A stretch of 64,000 bases of DNA from Toxotes chatareus (GCA_016801885.1 CM028903.1:15206535-15270534); one strand, 5' to 3'; positions 1 through 12,378 are shown, counted from the stretch's first letter. Numbers and translations: made by a program. The notes: generated by a model not told the origin, from the letters alone.

Positions 1-1371
1 TGATATCAAGCTTTGTTTTGCTTAATGTTAAAAAACAAAAAAAGTAAGGTCTAGCCTTGAGCTATACTGCAAACAGTTTACCCATGTGAGCTGGCACACA
101 GGCTTAGATCCTCTGGCTATGACCTTCCTGATGTTTCAAATTCTTCCGACAGAGACCGGGCTTCTGCCTTTAGTGGCTGGAGGCTTTCAAATGCCCCTCC
201 TGAGGAGCTCGGGCCAACAAAAATCAATAGTATCGTTTAAGATTTTTTTAAACATTGCTCTGTATCTTATTTTTGTCCTTTTTATCCTGCTGTTTTTACT
301 GCAATTTCACTACCCTCTATTCTTATCCCTCTATCTTGTTGTGACCCTTTAATTTAAATGTGTCATTAAGCTGGCTCTTTGGCTGAGGGCTTAGCAGGAT
401 TGTGGAAATATATGTGTGGTTTTCTTTCTTTTTTTTCCATCAGGGATGAATGATACGGAAAAAAAAAAAAAAAACATATCCTAAGTGTGCTGAGTTTCTG
501 CACAATTCTATAGCAGTTGAAGTTCACAGTGCAAAAGAAATGCAAAGTCACATTGCCAGTGTCCTGTTGCACAGTTTCTGTTTGATCACCATGGATCTGA
601 ATGAAGAATGAGCACAGTGGGAGAATCTTTGTCTTTGTTTTAGCCTGTGATGGGGTGGCAACCTGCCGGAAGTGTTTCCCTGCCTTTTGCCAAATGCATG
701 CTGTAATTGCTTCATAGCAATAAATGAAAGCAGATAAGAGGAATTAATGAATAGAAATTGAAGAATTATTCTCACACTGGTAATTTTGCCTCAGCAAATA
801 CTCGTGTTTCAAATCAGATCAGAAAAAAAAAGATACTGGCATACACAAACACAGAGACACACACACACACCTTTCCTCAGTCCACTTGACAGAGAGCTAA
901 CAGCCAGCAGTGATGCTGTTCCCAGCATTTTGAATTTCCTCACAGGGAGTTCAACTGGTGACAGAGAGATATGTCAGGAAATTGGATTGTAAATCAGCAC
1001 TTCATTATTCAGGTCTCTTCATGTCTTTTTTCAATTCACAAGTCCACTTCTCTAACCTTTAGGCCACCACTGCCCATTTAATTTAACTATCACTGGAATC
1101 AGATGAATTTTCTTTGCCATAGACCCTATGTAAGACGAGAAATGCCTTGGAATTCAATGCAGAAATTGGGATGTGTGACTACTGTGTCTGACATTGATAA
1201 AAACTAATATTAACATACAGTATCTTAAATATTCCACAATCTCTAAGTGGGACATAATCATGTCTTATGTCTCTAATTATCCAGGTTCAGTTGCCTTATA
1301 TATAGCAAGCTTGAACTTTACATTTTTTTTCAAAAGTGCATGAATAATTGGACTTGTGGTATATGTGGTTT

Positions 1372-1372
<1 letters not shown>
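1..1372. other. non-coding sequence, no gene seen
   Basis: AT-leaning unique-looking DNA. The only structure I can point to is a 16-base A run (459-474) and a short AC run (857-870). Open frames on both strands are under 90 codons and show no domain, splice pattern or coding bias that I recognise. Confidence 0.7.

Positions 1373-1373
<1 letters not shown>

Positions 1374-1402
<29 letters not shown>
1374..1402. repeat. (GT)n microsatellite
   Basis: About 14 uninterrupted GT units followed by a decayed GTTTGTTTG edge. It produces a Cys/Val-repeat frame that is not a protein gene. Confidence 0.95.
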
Positions 1403-1403
<1 letters not shown>

Positions 1404-1405
<2 letters not shown>

Positions 1406-3720
1406 TTTGCTTTCTGTCCTTGCTCCTGATCAATGGCCCCTGCCTGTGCTTCAGCTGTCTTGTAATTACACCACTGTCTGAGTGTTTTAAAGATCAAACA
1501 CTGTCTCTATCCTCTCACAAAGCACAGATCTAAACAGAGTCAGTTGTCACTATAAAAGGTCACTTGTTATGTGTTGATTCCACAGAACAGTTTTTCTTTG
1601 TCCCTGTCGTTTTTTTCTATTCTATGTCTTACTTTTATGTATGGAGAATGAGCCAGTAAAATGTCACTGGCACTCAGAAGTGATTATTGAGCAGAGGACA
1701 GCAGGTGGAATAATCTGAGGGGGTGAGACAAGCATGGAAGCAGGTAAACAAGAAAGAAAGAAAAGGAAAAAGCGGCAAATGTGTTGTGAATGGTAGGTTG
1801 ACAGCATATGGTTATTACATAACCCAGGTTTGACACAGGTGGAGGTGATTAAACTGGGTGCAAGAAAATTGGTAGGAGGAATTTGATTAACTTAGAAAAG
1901 AGAGAGAAGATCGGATTTAATCCATGGGATATTCCTCTCAGTCGCCTCTTTACCTGTGCCTTTATGTCTAGTAATGTGTTTATTTATTTGTTTATTTATC
2001 TTTACACTTTATTCAGTCAGCAATAATTTGCTGTTTGTAGCATGGGCACATACATAATCAGACATGCAGCCGGACAGACAGTTAAGCAATCAATTCAAGA
2101 TCTATCTCTTGTTCACAGAAAAGACAACACAATACAAAGCAGAGTTTTGGAGCACATTCACGCACACACATGCATACTTACACACCACCATGCCCACACA
2201 CTCACGCCACAACTGCAACATCTTCCCTTCCCACACTCTAATATATTCCACTCCTTCCCACATGGAAATGAAACATTACAGCAAAATTGCACGAGTTACA
2301 CGAAGGAACACAGTATCGTGTCCAGCCACAACATGACTCACCACTACACTGATCTGTTCTCATGGCCTCTCAACTGTATCTTGCTCATGTAATTCAGAGG
2401 CAGCAGTACAATGAATAAATGACTAACTTTAAATGAGGCACTTGATCTCAATTTTGGATCGGGGCAGTGATGAGGATAAGAACTTTGAAGCTAAAGAAAG
2501 AGCGTGAAAGAACAAAACTCATGATTCTAGAACAACTTAAAGAAGCGTTTTCTGATCTGACACTTTATAACATCGCCACCTGACCTCCTCCTTTGCTTCC
2601 CTCATTACTACAGCTGCTAGAGGGCTTTGCCACTTCAACATAAAAATACGTCATTTTGGGATACCGCCTAAAACGACTGATGCTGTTGTTATTCTTGGGA
2701 GTACAGTCTCCAATCACGCCCAGAGGTGAGGTAGTCTAAAATAATCAGAGTGTGTGTGTGTGTGCACGAAGTACCTTTGTGATGAGGAGAGAAATTAATC
2801 CAGAGGATTTGAATCCAGTGTTTAAAGGCAGTGCAGAGGACAAATTTAGCGGATGATACAGATACAGACTTAAGCTAAACAAAGATACCCTGGTAAACAA
2901 ATAAAAACAGTTATCCACATAGCTTTTATATACAGGCAAGAGCTGGGCAACAGACTTTCTATAAACAGGTAAGATTATTACTCTTTACATACAAGTTGTA
3001 CTGTGTACAAGCTTCTGGTACACACACTTTAGAGCCACAGAGCATGGCAGGGCAAATTTTGCTGGAATAAATACTGTATGACTAATAAGTTAGAAGTGGT
3101 TTAATGGGCATAAATGAACCCACTCAGTTGTGGAACTGAGTGGATAATATGTATGTTATTGCACTATGTTTACAATTTACTGTAATACAGTAATAGGCAT
3201 GTGCAGTAATGATCATTTTGCGCTATAGTGTTATTTCAGCCTGATGCTGTTCATCTTATACTGACCAATAATAGACTCCTTCTACAATATGAATATTCAT
3301 TTGAATAGAACTATTTTATTTCTATTGGTCACTTCTGACCATAAAGAACATGGAAAAGCTGCTCAACATTGTGTGGGGCTAAGAGAAAAGCTCTTGATAA
3401 GTTAATCTGCTGAAAACATAAGGGTGAATGCAGAGTGTGTGTGTGTTCTCATTACGTCACAGGCGTCTTGAAATCTCCAAATCTACTTTTTGTTTTTGGC
3501 AGCCGGCCTAGTTCACGTCAGATTGTCTATTTTTCGACTTTCCTTTATTCACCTCTCCACACACATGCTGTCTTATCTATCTTGCTCCTGTTATTTTCTG
3601 CACTCTATTCCTGTTCTTTCTTCAGTCAATAATAAGTGGAGCAGAAATTTGGTTAGTGGCATGAGGCTGGATGTAATCCAATAATGGGAAAACACCCACA
3701 TATGCTTCAGACTCTTTGAG

Positions 3721-3722
<2 letters not shown>
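1404..3722. other. non-coding sequence, no gene seen
   Basis: Unique-looking DNA with a short TTTA-rich patch (1979-2000), scattered CA-rich sequence (2155-2215) and a short GT run near 2750-2764. The frame opening at 2042 (116 codons) is His/Thr-rich because it reads through CA-rich sequence, so I do not call it a gene. Confidence 0.65.
3120..3143. repeat. 10-bp perfect inverted repeat, 4-nt spacer
   Basis: CCACTCAGTT at 3120-3129 is exactly reverse-complementary to 3134-3143, around the spacer GTGG. At this length about one such hairpin is expected by chance in 64 kb, so alone it is weak. It belongs to a series of longer ones elsewhere in the window. Confidence 0.6.

Positions 3723-3795
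<73 letters not shown>
3723..3795. repeat. (AC)n microsatellite, about 36 units
   Basis: A 73-bp perfect AC tract with no interruptions, hence probably highly length-variable. It can adopt Z-DNA. The minus-strand Cys/Val-repeat frames that cross it are artefacts. Confidence 0.98.
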
Positions 3796-3796
<1 letters not shown>

Positions 3797-3797
<1 letters not shown>

Positions 3798-6394
3798 CAC
3801 ATGAATACACAAGACAGTTTCATTTTAGACTGCACTTGTATTTTCCAGGACACACCTCTGACTTAGGTCTCAGAGGCAGTTAAGTTGCATGATATTGACT
3901 AGTGCAGAGAGTTTTCGAGTGCTCCATGAGGACAAAGGATTCGTGTTAGAGTGTTTTTTCTGTCTATGTATCAAACTATTATGCACCAGGATACATAAAG
4001 CTGATAGCCTATGAAATCAAAAAGTGTTCTTACTTACTTAACTTACTGTGATAACTGTGTTGATGCTACATGTTTATTTTTACACTACAAAAAAACAATA
4101 CTCTGGTATACATAATGTATATACTTATTAAGACTAACAAACAGTAAAAGTTTTGTAACTTAACTGACCTACTGCAGCAAGTTTCTTCAAAGTCTATCGG
4201 GAGTATTATCCACAGGCTAACATGTTAACAAGCACTGAGTGTACTGTTTATGGTACTTGAACAAATCTATCGAGCCCTGAAGCTCGGTCGTTCATCAGCA
4301 CTAACGTTAGCACCCAAATATCATTTCACCTCTTGTACATTATATTACTCTGTTGCCAAGTAACTGGTCTACTTCATACATTTGGCTGGACTGTTGTAAA
4401 AACACCTTAAAGCAATCATCCTTCAGTCACAAATAATGATACAGATACACAAAACTGTCAAAACCATATGAACACACCCACAAACATAAATGCATGAATA
4501 AATCTGAAACACACAATTGTCACAGATTTTACGCAGTTCTATGAAATAACTGGAAGGTGAAACTAGGATTTGGTGGCTGCTGGATACATTTTTTCTATAA
4601 ATTGTATCTGCTTATTGTTATCACTGTGTTATTGTGTTATCGCTCTTGTGTTCATGCTGGTCTTTGATTCATCATAGTTCTCAAGCATGTGTTAGAATTT
4701 CTGAAAACATTTCGTGACTCTCAACACGCTCCCGTTAAACCCACAAATCAGGTTTAACACTCAAAGAGCTCTCCATTACTGCGTGACCCACACAGAAACA
4801 CGAGTCATACGGAGGACAACGGAGCAGAAATGAGATGAGATCAGAGCAAGCTGTTCACTTACACTGTAGGATTATTTTCCTGGAAAGTCATTCATCACTC
4901 CAGATCATCTGCTATGATCTGTTTACGAAGCACATCTGCTTAGCTGACTATTTATAGGGAACCAAGCGTGATGGAACATTCTCACAGACACACACATTCA
5001 CAGGTAGGCCAGCCAAACCTCAGATAAATTGGTTTACTTCCAGTGATTACACCCGTATCATTTTGGAAAGGTAGTTGCAGAATGATGGTCAGTTGTTATA
5101 TTCAATGGTGTAACAAGGCTGTGAACCACTACATAATCAAGGTATTAATTTACATGGACAAAGGACCATACTCAATATTTACCAATTCTAGTCTGCAGTA
5201 TTTACCAAATACGTTAGATGATTGCCAATTAATTCTTTTGTAAAGAATACTGCTTTGTCTCATGATGGATTTCGACTTTCCTCACAGCCAAAGGTGATGA
5301 GGCAACTTTTAATTTGTGGTTACACCAGCCATTTACCTGTCTTTTAGAGTTTAGCAGCAATGTATAATATCAGCTATATTACAACCAGCCCAGTATCCCG
5401 AGAAATTATGTTTACATTAAATGATTCTGGACCTCACAAATCATATCCCATGCCAATGTCCAGATCCAGTTCAGGGAATAGTGTGCACTATTTGTAGCGA
5501 GTTGGAAGGTAACAGAGCATCTACACAGCAGCTTCAGTGCTCCATATGTGTGTTTGTACAGGTTGTGGTCGGGTGCAGCATTGAGTTGAATGTCACTTGC
5601 GTTTTGGAAGAGCTCAGAACTCAATAAACAATGACTGCTGAAAACTGCATTAAAGTTACTAATTCCAGTAACACCCTGTTATTGTGAAAATTTTGGGGAG
5701 GGTCTGATTGTTCAACGTCTTACTGGGGGTACAGGGTGGTCTCTCTGCATTTGTTTGCCACATCGGTCCGGTATATATTAGGTTGGTGCAGTTGCTGGGG
5801 GTGTGGAGAGGTGGTTGTCCTCTACCAAAAGATAAGAAAGGCACCTCTGATCATGACAAATGCACCTCCTGGAAAGTTGAATTCACATGTGGTATCTTTT
5901 TACTTCACTTGCTAACAGTAGGCTGCATTCAGGAATCAGCAGTATTTTGTTCACAGAAGGAAGGAGCTTCATGGTATGGATGGAACCTCTGGAGTGTGGC
6001 AGTGTCTTAGCCTAAGCTAACTTTAGATGTCAGTACTAAAACAGGCATAAAATATAACGCACAAGCTGCAATATGCAGAGACACAACTACACATGTGAAG
6101 CACACGCTATTATATACACAAATGAAAGGACACATATTGAGTATTACACAGCCCAACACACTGTACATTTGATAAGATGCGTGTCTTTGCATAAACACAT
6201 TTTCTCTAACCCTCTCTGTCTCACTTTCCCCACACACACAGTCATGTACTGTGTACGGCACTGTATTATCAGGATCATGAACCCACACTTGTTTTCTCAG
6301 TACTAACTTACCTCTGCTGTAGCTGACAAATAGCTGTGGGTACATGGAGATTGGAACAGAGGGAATGTGTGAGACAAGGACAGTGATGTAGCAT
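3797..6394. other. non-coding sequence, no gene seen
   Basis: Unique-looking, moderately AT-rich DNA with no long simple repeat. Frames at 5043, 5421 and 5708 (66-100 codons) have no recognisable domain and no convincing splice context. The frame on the minus strand at 6007-6531 (174 codons) runs into the purine-rich block and is Ser/Leu/Phe-rich for that reason. Confidence 0.6.
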
Positions 6395-6790
6395 AGCAGA
6401 AGAAAGGGGGAGGAGGACAGATGAGAGACAGAAGGCAAGGAGAGGGAACGAGAGAGAAAAGAAGAAGTAGCAGGGAGAGAGAAAGAAAGAAATACAGAGG
6501 ACCAGAGGGAGAGGGTAAGCGGGAAACCCAATCTGTGAGGTGATGGGGCTCCTCAGCACAGCGGCAAAATCAATTTGACTGGTGCTGCTTCTGCTCAGAA
6601 TGAGAGGCAAGGATGATGGAGCGAGAGAGGGAAGAAGGGAGTGGAGATGGAAAGCAGGATGGCAGGACAAGGATGAAGCTGGGGAGTCAATAAGATTGTG
6701 GCGGTAAAAAAAAAAAGAAAGAGGGAACAAGAAGGAGGAGATAAGGAAGAGGTCAGGGTGGGGACAGCAACCAGAGAGAATGTAGAGGTA
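6395..6790 (+). repeat. purine-rich (GA-rich) block
   Basis: The plus strand is strongly enriched in A and G, especially at 6400-6530 and 6600-6780, with imperfect GAGA, GGAG and AAGAAAG words but no fixed unit. The complementary strand gives spurious Ser/Leu/Phe-rich frames of up to 188 codons, which I reject as genes. Such tracts can form triplex DNA; no regulatory role is shown here. Confidence 0.75.
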
Positions 6791-8090
6791 ACGGATACAC
6801 AACGTAGCCCAATGCCGCAAACCAATGTTTACTTGTGGATATGAATAGAGGGCAACTTTGAGATATAAAGTCAATAAATGAAAGAGAACGGGACAATATG
6901 TCCTACATAATACAGTGTGTACCTATCAGGTGCTGACAAACTCTGGAGAATAATAATAATAAAAAAAGCACATTAAAGTGGGTTTAAAGAGACAGTTCCA
7001 TCGACTATGAAACTGAAAAGAGCTACTACACAAAATATGTAGTTCACTCCATTACTCTTTGTTCCACATGTGAATTTTAAATAAAAGCACAGAAGTGAAT
7101 GAATCTGTGTTACTTTAAACCCAATGAAAAGCAATTATGAGCTCTAAGCCACTTAATATAATACACTGTTCAGTCTGAAAAGAACCACTGTGTAACATTA
7201 AAAGTGTCACTTGTACACTTAAGCTGCTGACTAGAATGTAAATGTACAAACTGTCTGCTGATGGAAGTAGAAATTAAATGCCCTGTAAAACCAGTGATGG
7301 TGCAATGGAGTTTGTTTTTACACCTTATCAATGGCAGTAAACAAACTCATTGCCTTTTCTGAGGGTAAGGAAACAATATAGCTGACCACCATTATGCTTT
7401 TTACCCTGTTTGCCTTAAACACAATAGATTTACTGGGGTAGCACTCGAGCGAATTTGCTGCATAGCTAATTAGCTAATTGCTGAGAGAGGGACAATGATG
7501 ACCCTTATTTTGCTATCAACAGGTACCAGAATGGCTGGCATGCAGCTATTCTTCACATACTGGCTTTAGCTTTGCTTGAGTAGCACTGTGATCAATGTGA
7601 CTTTTTAATACTGAAACTGGATCTGCAAAAGTAACAGGAATGTTTCCCCAGGCCTGGGAGGGGGGCTGCCCTGCTGTCATTTTAGGCTTGCTGCCCAGTG
7701 GTGTGTGATCTCTGGGTGAGTTGTATTTAATGGCTCATGAGATAGAGGCCTAACATTATAAGTGGAACCGTAGTGTGTGCATTTGTGTGTGTCTTTCTGA
7801 GAAATGAAAAGTAAAAAAGTGATAAGAAAATGGTGGACATTTTGAGTAAACAGCGTGAGAGAAAAGACCACAGGCTTTGAACACTGTCACTCAGGGAATG
7901 CTGGTAGAAGGGAATCCTGTCTGATAACATGAAATACCAAGCTAGAAACCTCTGGAATAATTAACTACTGTGCCAGCCATGCGCTCTATTTCTGCAGAGC
8001 AGCAAGAACTGAGGGGAACCAGAGTTTTCATACTGCTATTGCTTTGTTTCTTTCTTTTATCCTCTCTTTGTGCACAATCTCTCCTCTCAC
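6790..8090. other. non-coding sequence, no gene seen
   Basis: AT-rich unique-looking DNA. At 7464-7483 a small AGCTAATT tandem creates adjacent homeodomain-type TAATT cores. Nothing else can be supported. Confidence 0.6.
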
Positions 8091-8091
8091 T

Positions 8092-8115
8092 TCTCTCTCT
8101 CTCTCTCTCTCTCTC
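8092..8115. repeat. (CT)n microsatellite
   Basis: Twelve CT units within a longer pyrimidine-rich stretch (8038-8115). Confidence 0.95.
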
Positions 8116-8273
8116 AAGGAGAATACAGATTTCACTTGAAAAATGGATCAGAGTACCAGATTGGGATCAGCTAATGTAACAGGAAAAAGAGCTAGAAAGA
8201 TAAGGGGAGGGTGGTGGCTTGGCTGTTGCATTGTTAAGGATCTGCACACTTCTTACAAACTACTAAAGAGGAC

Positions 8274-8306
8274 TTCCTATTGTTTGTTATCAACAAACAA
8301 TAGGAA
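8274..8306. repeat. 15-bp perfect inverted repeat, 3-nt spacer
   Basis: TTCCTATTGTTTGTT at 8274-8288 is exactly reverse-complementary to 8292-8306, separated by ATC. A 15-bp perfect stem with so short a spacer is not expected by chance in 64 kb. No T-tract terminator, transposon ends or gene context accompanies it. Confidence 0.9.
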
Positions 8307-8547
8307 CAATGTACCTTGAACCATTTTAATGGTAGCCATAACATAAAATTCTCAGTATTTATCTGTATTTAGTACCCCATTGTTTCTTAAATTACCCACT
8401 AAGGAGTGGAGTATCAAGGCACAGGTAATAAATGGTATTCTATTAGATGTCAATGGAAGTAATATTCTAAATAGTAATGTAATAGTTCAAATCTTCCAAC
8501 TAACCTTTTATTGTGACTACAGCTGCATCCTTTTAAAGTAATTGTGC

Positions 8548-8569
8548 GTGTGTGTGTGTGTGTGTGTGT
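8548..8569. repeat. (GT)n microsatellite
   Basis: Roughly 11 GT units with one early GC interruption. Confidence 0.9.
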
Positions 8570-8725
8570 CAGTGTGTTCCCTCAGCCACCCTATCCTTAT
8601 TGTATCATGAAGGCTCCTACCTCCAAAATGGAACTCCTTATTTTCTCATTGCTGCTGACAGCCTCAGCCAAGAGGCTGCTATTTTTAAAAAAAGGAGTGG
8701 GTGACTGTGCGAGCTAATAAACGAG

Positions 8726-8754
8726 CACACACACACACACATGCATGCATGCAT
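8726..8754. repeat. compound (AC)n-(ATGC)n microsatellite
   Basis: An AC run (8726-8741) passes directly into three ATGC units. Both parts are alternating purine-pyrimidine sequence. More CA-rich sequence follows, with a short AC run at 8935-8947. Confidence 0.9.
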
Positions 8755-8959
8755 TGGCGTACGTAGACACATGCAAGCAAACATTAATTTGCATAAAAAG
8801 AGAGATACATGTTCACCCAAAGTCAGTCATGCAACAACAGGCACGTTCACAAAAGAACCTTTGACACCCATATACTCACACACCTTTATGCAACAAAGAG
8901 CCACCCACATTTCTGCACACAGATACACACATGAACACACACACACAGATAAACACTCA

Positions 8960-9535
8960 CTGCTTTTCTATTTCTATTCTATTTCAAGTTCGCCTCTTGG
9001 ATTGAATAACTGATCTCCTTTTATTTAAAGCTGTCTATGAATAGTGTTACCATCTGACACCAGCGTACAGCTAGAAGTCATTCCTGATCTAATGTAGCGG
9101 AAGATGTAACCGCATCTGTTCTTGCACATTAAGGGGTGGAGAGGCGGACAGAAAGACAAGAGAGTGAAAGAGAGGCAGGGAAGGGGTGAGAGATTGCAGC
9201 GCTTTAAGAGTGACTCCAACATCCCTTCTCTTTCAAGTAATCTTCTTCTTGTCTTTCTTTCTTTCTTCTAGTTCCACATCTTATATTTGTCTTTCCTCTG
9301 TTTCCGTCTCTGTGTTTATTCATGTTTTGCCCCTCCCTGTTGGTTGACCTCCCTTTGTCTCTCTCACCTCCTCTGCAGCCGCCCATGATATGATTATCTC
9401 TCTCTGGAAAAAGTGATGCATGCAGTGATGCATATCTCTGTCCAATGTCAGGTTTCATCATAACCATCTATTTCTTTCTTTCTCTTTAGTCAAACTCATG
9501 CTATTCTCTCTCTGTGATGGATATTGTATCTATGG
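8960..9535. other. non-coding, pyrimidine-rich patch
   Basis: No gene. From about 9228 to 9490 the plus strand is rich in CTTT and TCTC words, including CTTTCTTTCTTT-type sequence near 9255 and 9472. Minus-strand frames over it are Arg/Glu/Lys-rich artefacts. Confidence 0.6.
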
Positions 9536-9544
9536 ATTGTCTAC

Positions 9545-9755
9545 TGGGATAGCGTTATAGCCTAATTAGAGACTCCCTCTGACATCAGTCTAATGTATGG
9601 CTATTGACCAGTAGGGTCAAATGCATTATTTATTGTGTTGCTGAATGCCTCATTTATATCCCACCTCTAAACGCAGAGCAATTAGGCAGATTAAGGCTGC
9701 GGAGTGTTCACTAGAGCTAATGACTACTTCGGGGTTGCAGAATGAAGAGGTATGT
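9545..9755. promoter_or_regulatory. candidate conserved non-coding element
   Basis: About 200 bp free of simple repeats, with several homeodomain-type cores (TAATTAG near 9564, CAATTAGG near 9680, GCTAATGAC near 9716) and no open frame. Its texture resembles vertebrate enhancers, but conservation cannot be shown from one sequence. Purely an inference. Confidence 0.3.
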
Positions 9756-10365
9756 GTTTTGAGCAAACTGTTTGAAAATGATTTATTTAAAATAATAGAC
9801 TTGTAAAGGTTAGTGATTATGAACATAAAAGTTAATCATCTGAATCAAGAATATAGAAATCAGTTATCGTCAAAATGATAAATATTTTGCGTCAGGTCAG
9901 CTGCTCCTCGACCATCTTGATCACGTCTCGATCGGGTGGGAGGACTGGTTTGCTTCAGTCTGTGCGCTCTTGTGTTCACATGCTTCTACAGATGTGGAGT
10001 TGTGGTGACTGCACAGATGTTAAATGTTCACGAAAATACTACCAAGCAATGTTAGTGCGTGTTAACATTTTTGTCAACTTAGAACTTCTCTAAGTTGACA
10101 ATAGTGCCCTTCACTATAGGACCTGGCACGCATTCAAGTAAATTAAATTTTATTAATTCTTATTATCATAACAGTAATATTGTAATATGACACTACAATG
10201 TGATTCAAACTGAATCTGAATGTGTCATGAAAGTTTGTTGATGTGTCGCTCCAACACATTAGCAAAAAATAGTATGAGTCTAAGTGTAATTTCGGCTCTG
10301 TGACATTGAGTCAGTGTGTGGGTCGTGTGTAATATGTTGTGTTTCTGTGCTCTGGCTCCATCCAG
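9756..10365. other. non-coding sequence, no gene seen
   Basis: AT-rich unique-looking DNA. Apart from the inverted repeat at 10071-10101 I see no structure. Confidence 0.6.
10071..10101. repeat. 13-bp perfect inverted repeat, 5-nt spacer
   Basis: TTGTCAACTTAGA at 10071-10083 pairs perfectly with 10089-10101 around ACTTC. It sits in otherwise unremarkable unique sequence. Confidence 0.88.
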
Positions 10366-10369
10366 CTCC

Positions 10370-10522
10370 CCTCTCTCTTTGTTGGAGTGACATTGAAACA
10401 GGCCGTTTATCCCTTGATCACCGCCAGCTTCATTTGTCTCAATTAGCTACGACAGCTTTTGCTTTTCTCATGTCCACTTCAATTAGCTGGTTTCGCAACA
10501 TTGCACATGCGTCTGTGTCAAA
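10370..10522. promoter_or_regulatory. candidate conserved non-coding element
   Basis: Non-repetitive sequence of mixed base composition holding two CAATTAGCT words (10439 and 10480 regions), each a homeodomain-type core, about 40 bp apart. It ends at a GT run (10527-10544). It resembles a developmental enhancer, but no alignment was made and no target gene is visible. Confidence 0.3.
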
Positions 10523-10526
10523 GGTA

Positions 10527-10544
10527 GTGTGTGTGTGTGTGTGT
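10527..10544. repeat. (GT)n microsatellite
   Basis: Nine GT units. Confidence 0.9.
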
Positions 10545-12168
10545 TAGCATGTGAATGCGGGACAGAAATAGGAAGGGAAAGGAACAGAGAGCAGTTTTTG
10601 ACATCCTCTTTTCCTAACTAACAGAGCTTCTGCATACTGTATACAATGACACAAACACGTGCAAAGGAGAGTGATCACCTGTGTGAAGAGGTTACCTAGC
10701 AGCAACAAGAGTCAAAAAACCCTCAGAGAAAAGTCCACCATTCCACCAAGTGACTTTCTTCTCACAACTACTCGCTGTGTTTTTGTGTAAATGAGTGAGA
10801 ATGTTGTTGGCGTGTAATCGGAGGGGGGGGGCATGATTAACAGCTTCTCCCATGTCACTAACAGGTTGAGTCTAACTTAAACACACCATATGCTCTTGCA
10901 CCAACAGCATCATCTAGTTTTCACACCTCTCGAAATGTGCTTTCTTTACTGGGTAAGATGCTGTTTCAAAGGTGTTACTCTCAAGTGTGACTGACTTTAT
11001 ACGTCGCAAAACACCAAAAGACATATTTTTTTTTCACTTATCCTGTTTTTGTTTTACACATTTTTAAAGTGCATGTAAAATAAATAAAGAGAAGGAGGCT
11101 GCTATTGATGCTACTCAGATTACGATTTCAGGATCTTGTGACATTTAATTTGGTTCAGATGTCTCCAAACAGGTGCTGACCTTTAGTTTGATAGAACTTT
11201 ATCTTTAGTGAGGAAAGATACTGAGGGAACATTATACAGCTCTTTCACAGTTTCTCCATCACTCTTGCTTTTATTTATTTATTTATTCATTTATGTATAT
11301 TTATTTATTTATTTTAAATCATACCAGAACTTCTCTGAATACTGACAGCCCTATCAGTAGGGTTTAAATTGTACTCAGCATCAGTATGAATTTTGTTTTA
11401 ACTATTTGTGGTCAATCATTTTCAAGATTAGGTATCAACTTTAATAATTTTCTGTCACTTCATTTTTTTCTTTTTACTTATATTGAAATTATTTTCCAGT
11501 TTTCACAGACAGTACTTTTTTTTTTTTTTTTTTAGAAGACACTAAGACCTTTTGCTGCAAGTACAGTTAATATTCCTGCAAAAAACAGTCAGCAACAAGA
11601 CATATAGAGTACTGAGGACATTAAGGTGTTGCTGTTATTTTCTTTTCAAATATCTAATTGTAAACACAATGGTGAGCAGAAGCAACTTCTACAAAGACAT
11701 TTCATTTCTGCAATCCTCTTTCATTATTTCCATTCTAACAGTTTTGATCAGCTCTGTTGGAGAATTTCTCTAAGGCTCACAGTTGTAGTTTACAGTGGAA
11801 ACATTGACTGGTCCCTAGCCTGTGAGAGCTGCGGAAAAGACAAACGTCAAAGCAGTAAGGCACGACATACCTTGGGGAACCGAGGGGAGGGATTTTCCGC
11901 TAAGAAACACGAGTTCACCAGTATTCCTGCAGACTTTGAACCAAAGTGATCGACCTGGATACTGAGACCGCAAGCTTGCACAAGGCAGGTTGCAGGCTCA
12001 GGACACAAGGTTTTGTTCACTATCTAGTCCGGTCATGGTTGAGGACAGAGAGAGATATACAGTACATATGTTGCACTTGTGTTGTTGTGGAGTTTCATTC
12101 TTTCATTCACACACTTGAAGCAGCTCTCAGGCTCATAACTGAGAGCATGAACGATAGTGATAGTGTAT
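10545..12168. other. non-coding sequence with homopolymer and TTTA tracts
   Basis: Contains a G run (10823-10830), a TTTA-rich repeat (11268-11315, interrupted) and a T run (about 11516-11534). Frames near 11552-11949 (73 and 107 codons) have no recognisable domain. No gene is supported. Confidence 0.6.
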
Positions 12169-12170
12169 CA

Positions 12171-12192
12171 TTCTCTCTCTCTCTCTCTCTCT
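12171..12192. repeat. (CT)n microsatellite
   Basis: Eleven units with a pyrimidine-rich continuation to about 12253. Confidence 0.95.
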
Positions 12193-12319
12193 GTCCCCGA
12201 GCTGTTTTTTCTTTCTTTCTCTCTCTGTCTGTCCTTCCGTTTTCCTCCTCTCGCTAGTCGTGGGGGGGCAGTGTTCCCTTTTGTTATGTTGGCCCTCCTC
12301 CTGGATTCGCTCCCTAGAT

Positions 12320-12333
12320 GTTACCATGGAAAC
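12320..12333. promoter_or_regulatory. RFX X-box-like site (1 of 2)
   Basis: GTTACCATGGAAAC matches the palindromic RFX consensus GTTNCCATGGNAAC at every fixed position. RFX factors bind such X-boxes, including at cilia genes. No transcription start is visible, so activity is inference. Confidence 0.45.
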
Positions 12334-12378
12334 TACAAGACACTACATCACCGCAAGTAGAAGTTTCTCAGAGTGCTA

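Noticed and set aside
2726..2734. TGAGGTAGT, matching the let-7 seed region
   Set aside because: The match stops after nine bases and there is no hairpin partner.
3591..3812. Cys/Val-repeat 'proteins' over AC and GT tracts
   Set aside because: They are dinucleotide repeat translations, as at 12383, 46088 and 51206.
4948..4957. Perfect MEF2-type site CTATTTATAG
   Set aside because: The degenerate consensus is expected several times by chance in an AT-rich 64 kb.
6007..6531. 174-codon minus-strand frame with hydrophobic stretches
   Set aside because: It partly overlaps the same purine-rich block, and the remainder has no recognised family.
6308..6874. 188-codon minus-strand frame with Leu/Ser/Phe-rich, membrane-like composition
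   Set aside because: It is explained entirely by the purine-rich plus strand; real membrane proteins are not this Ser/Leu-repetitive.
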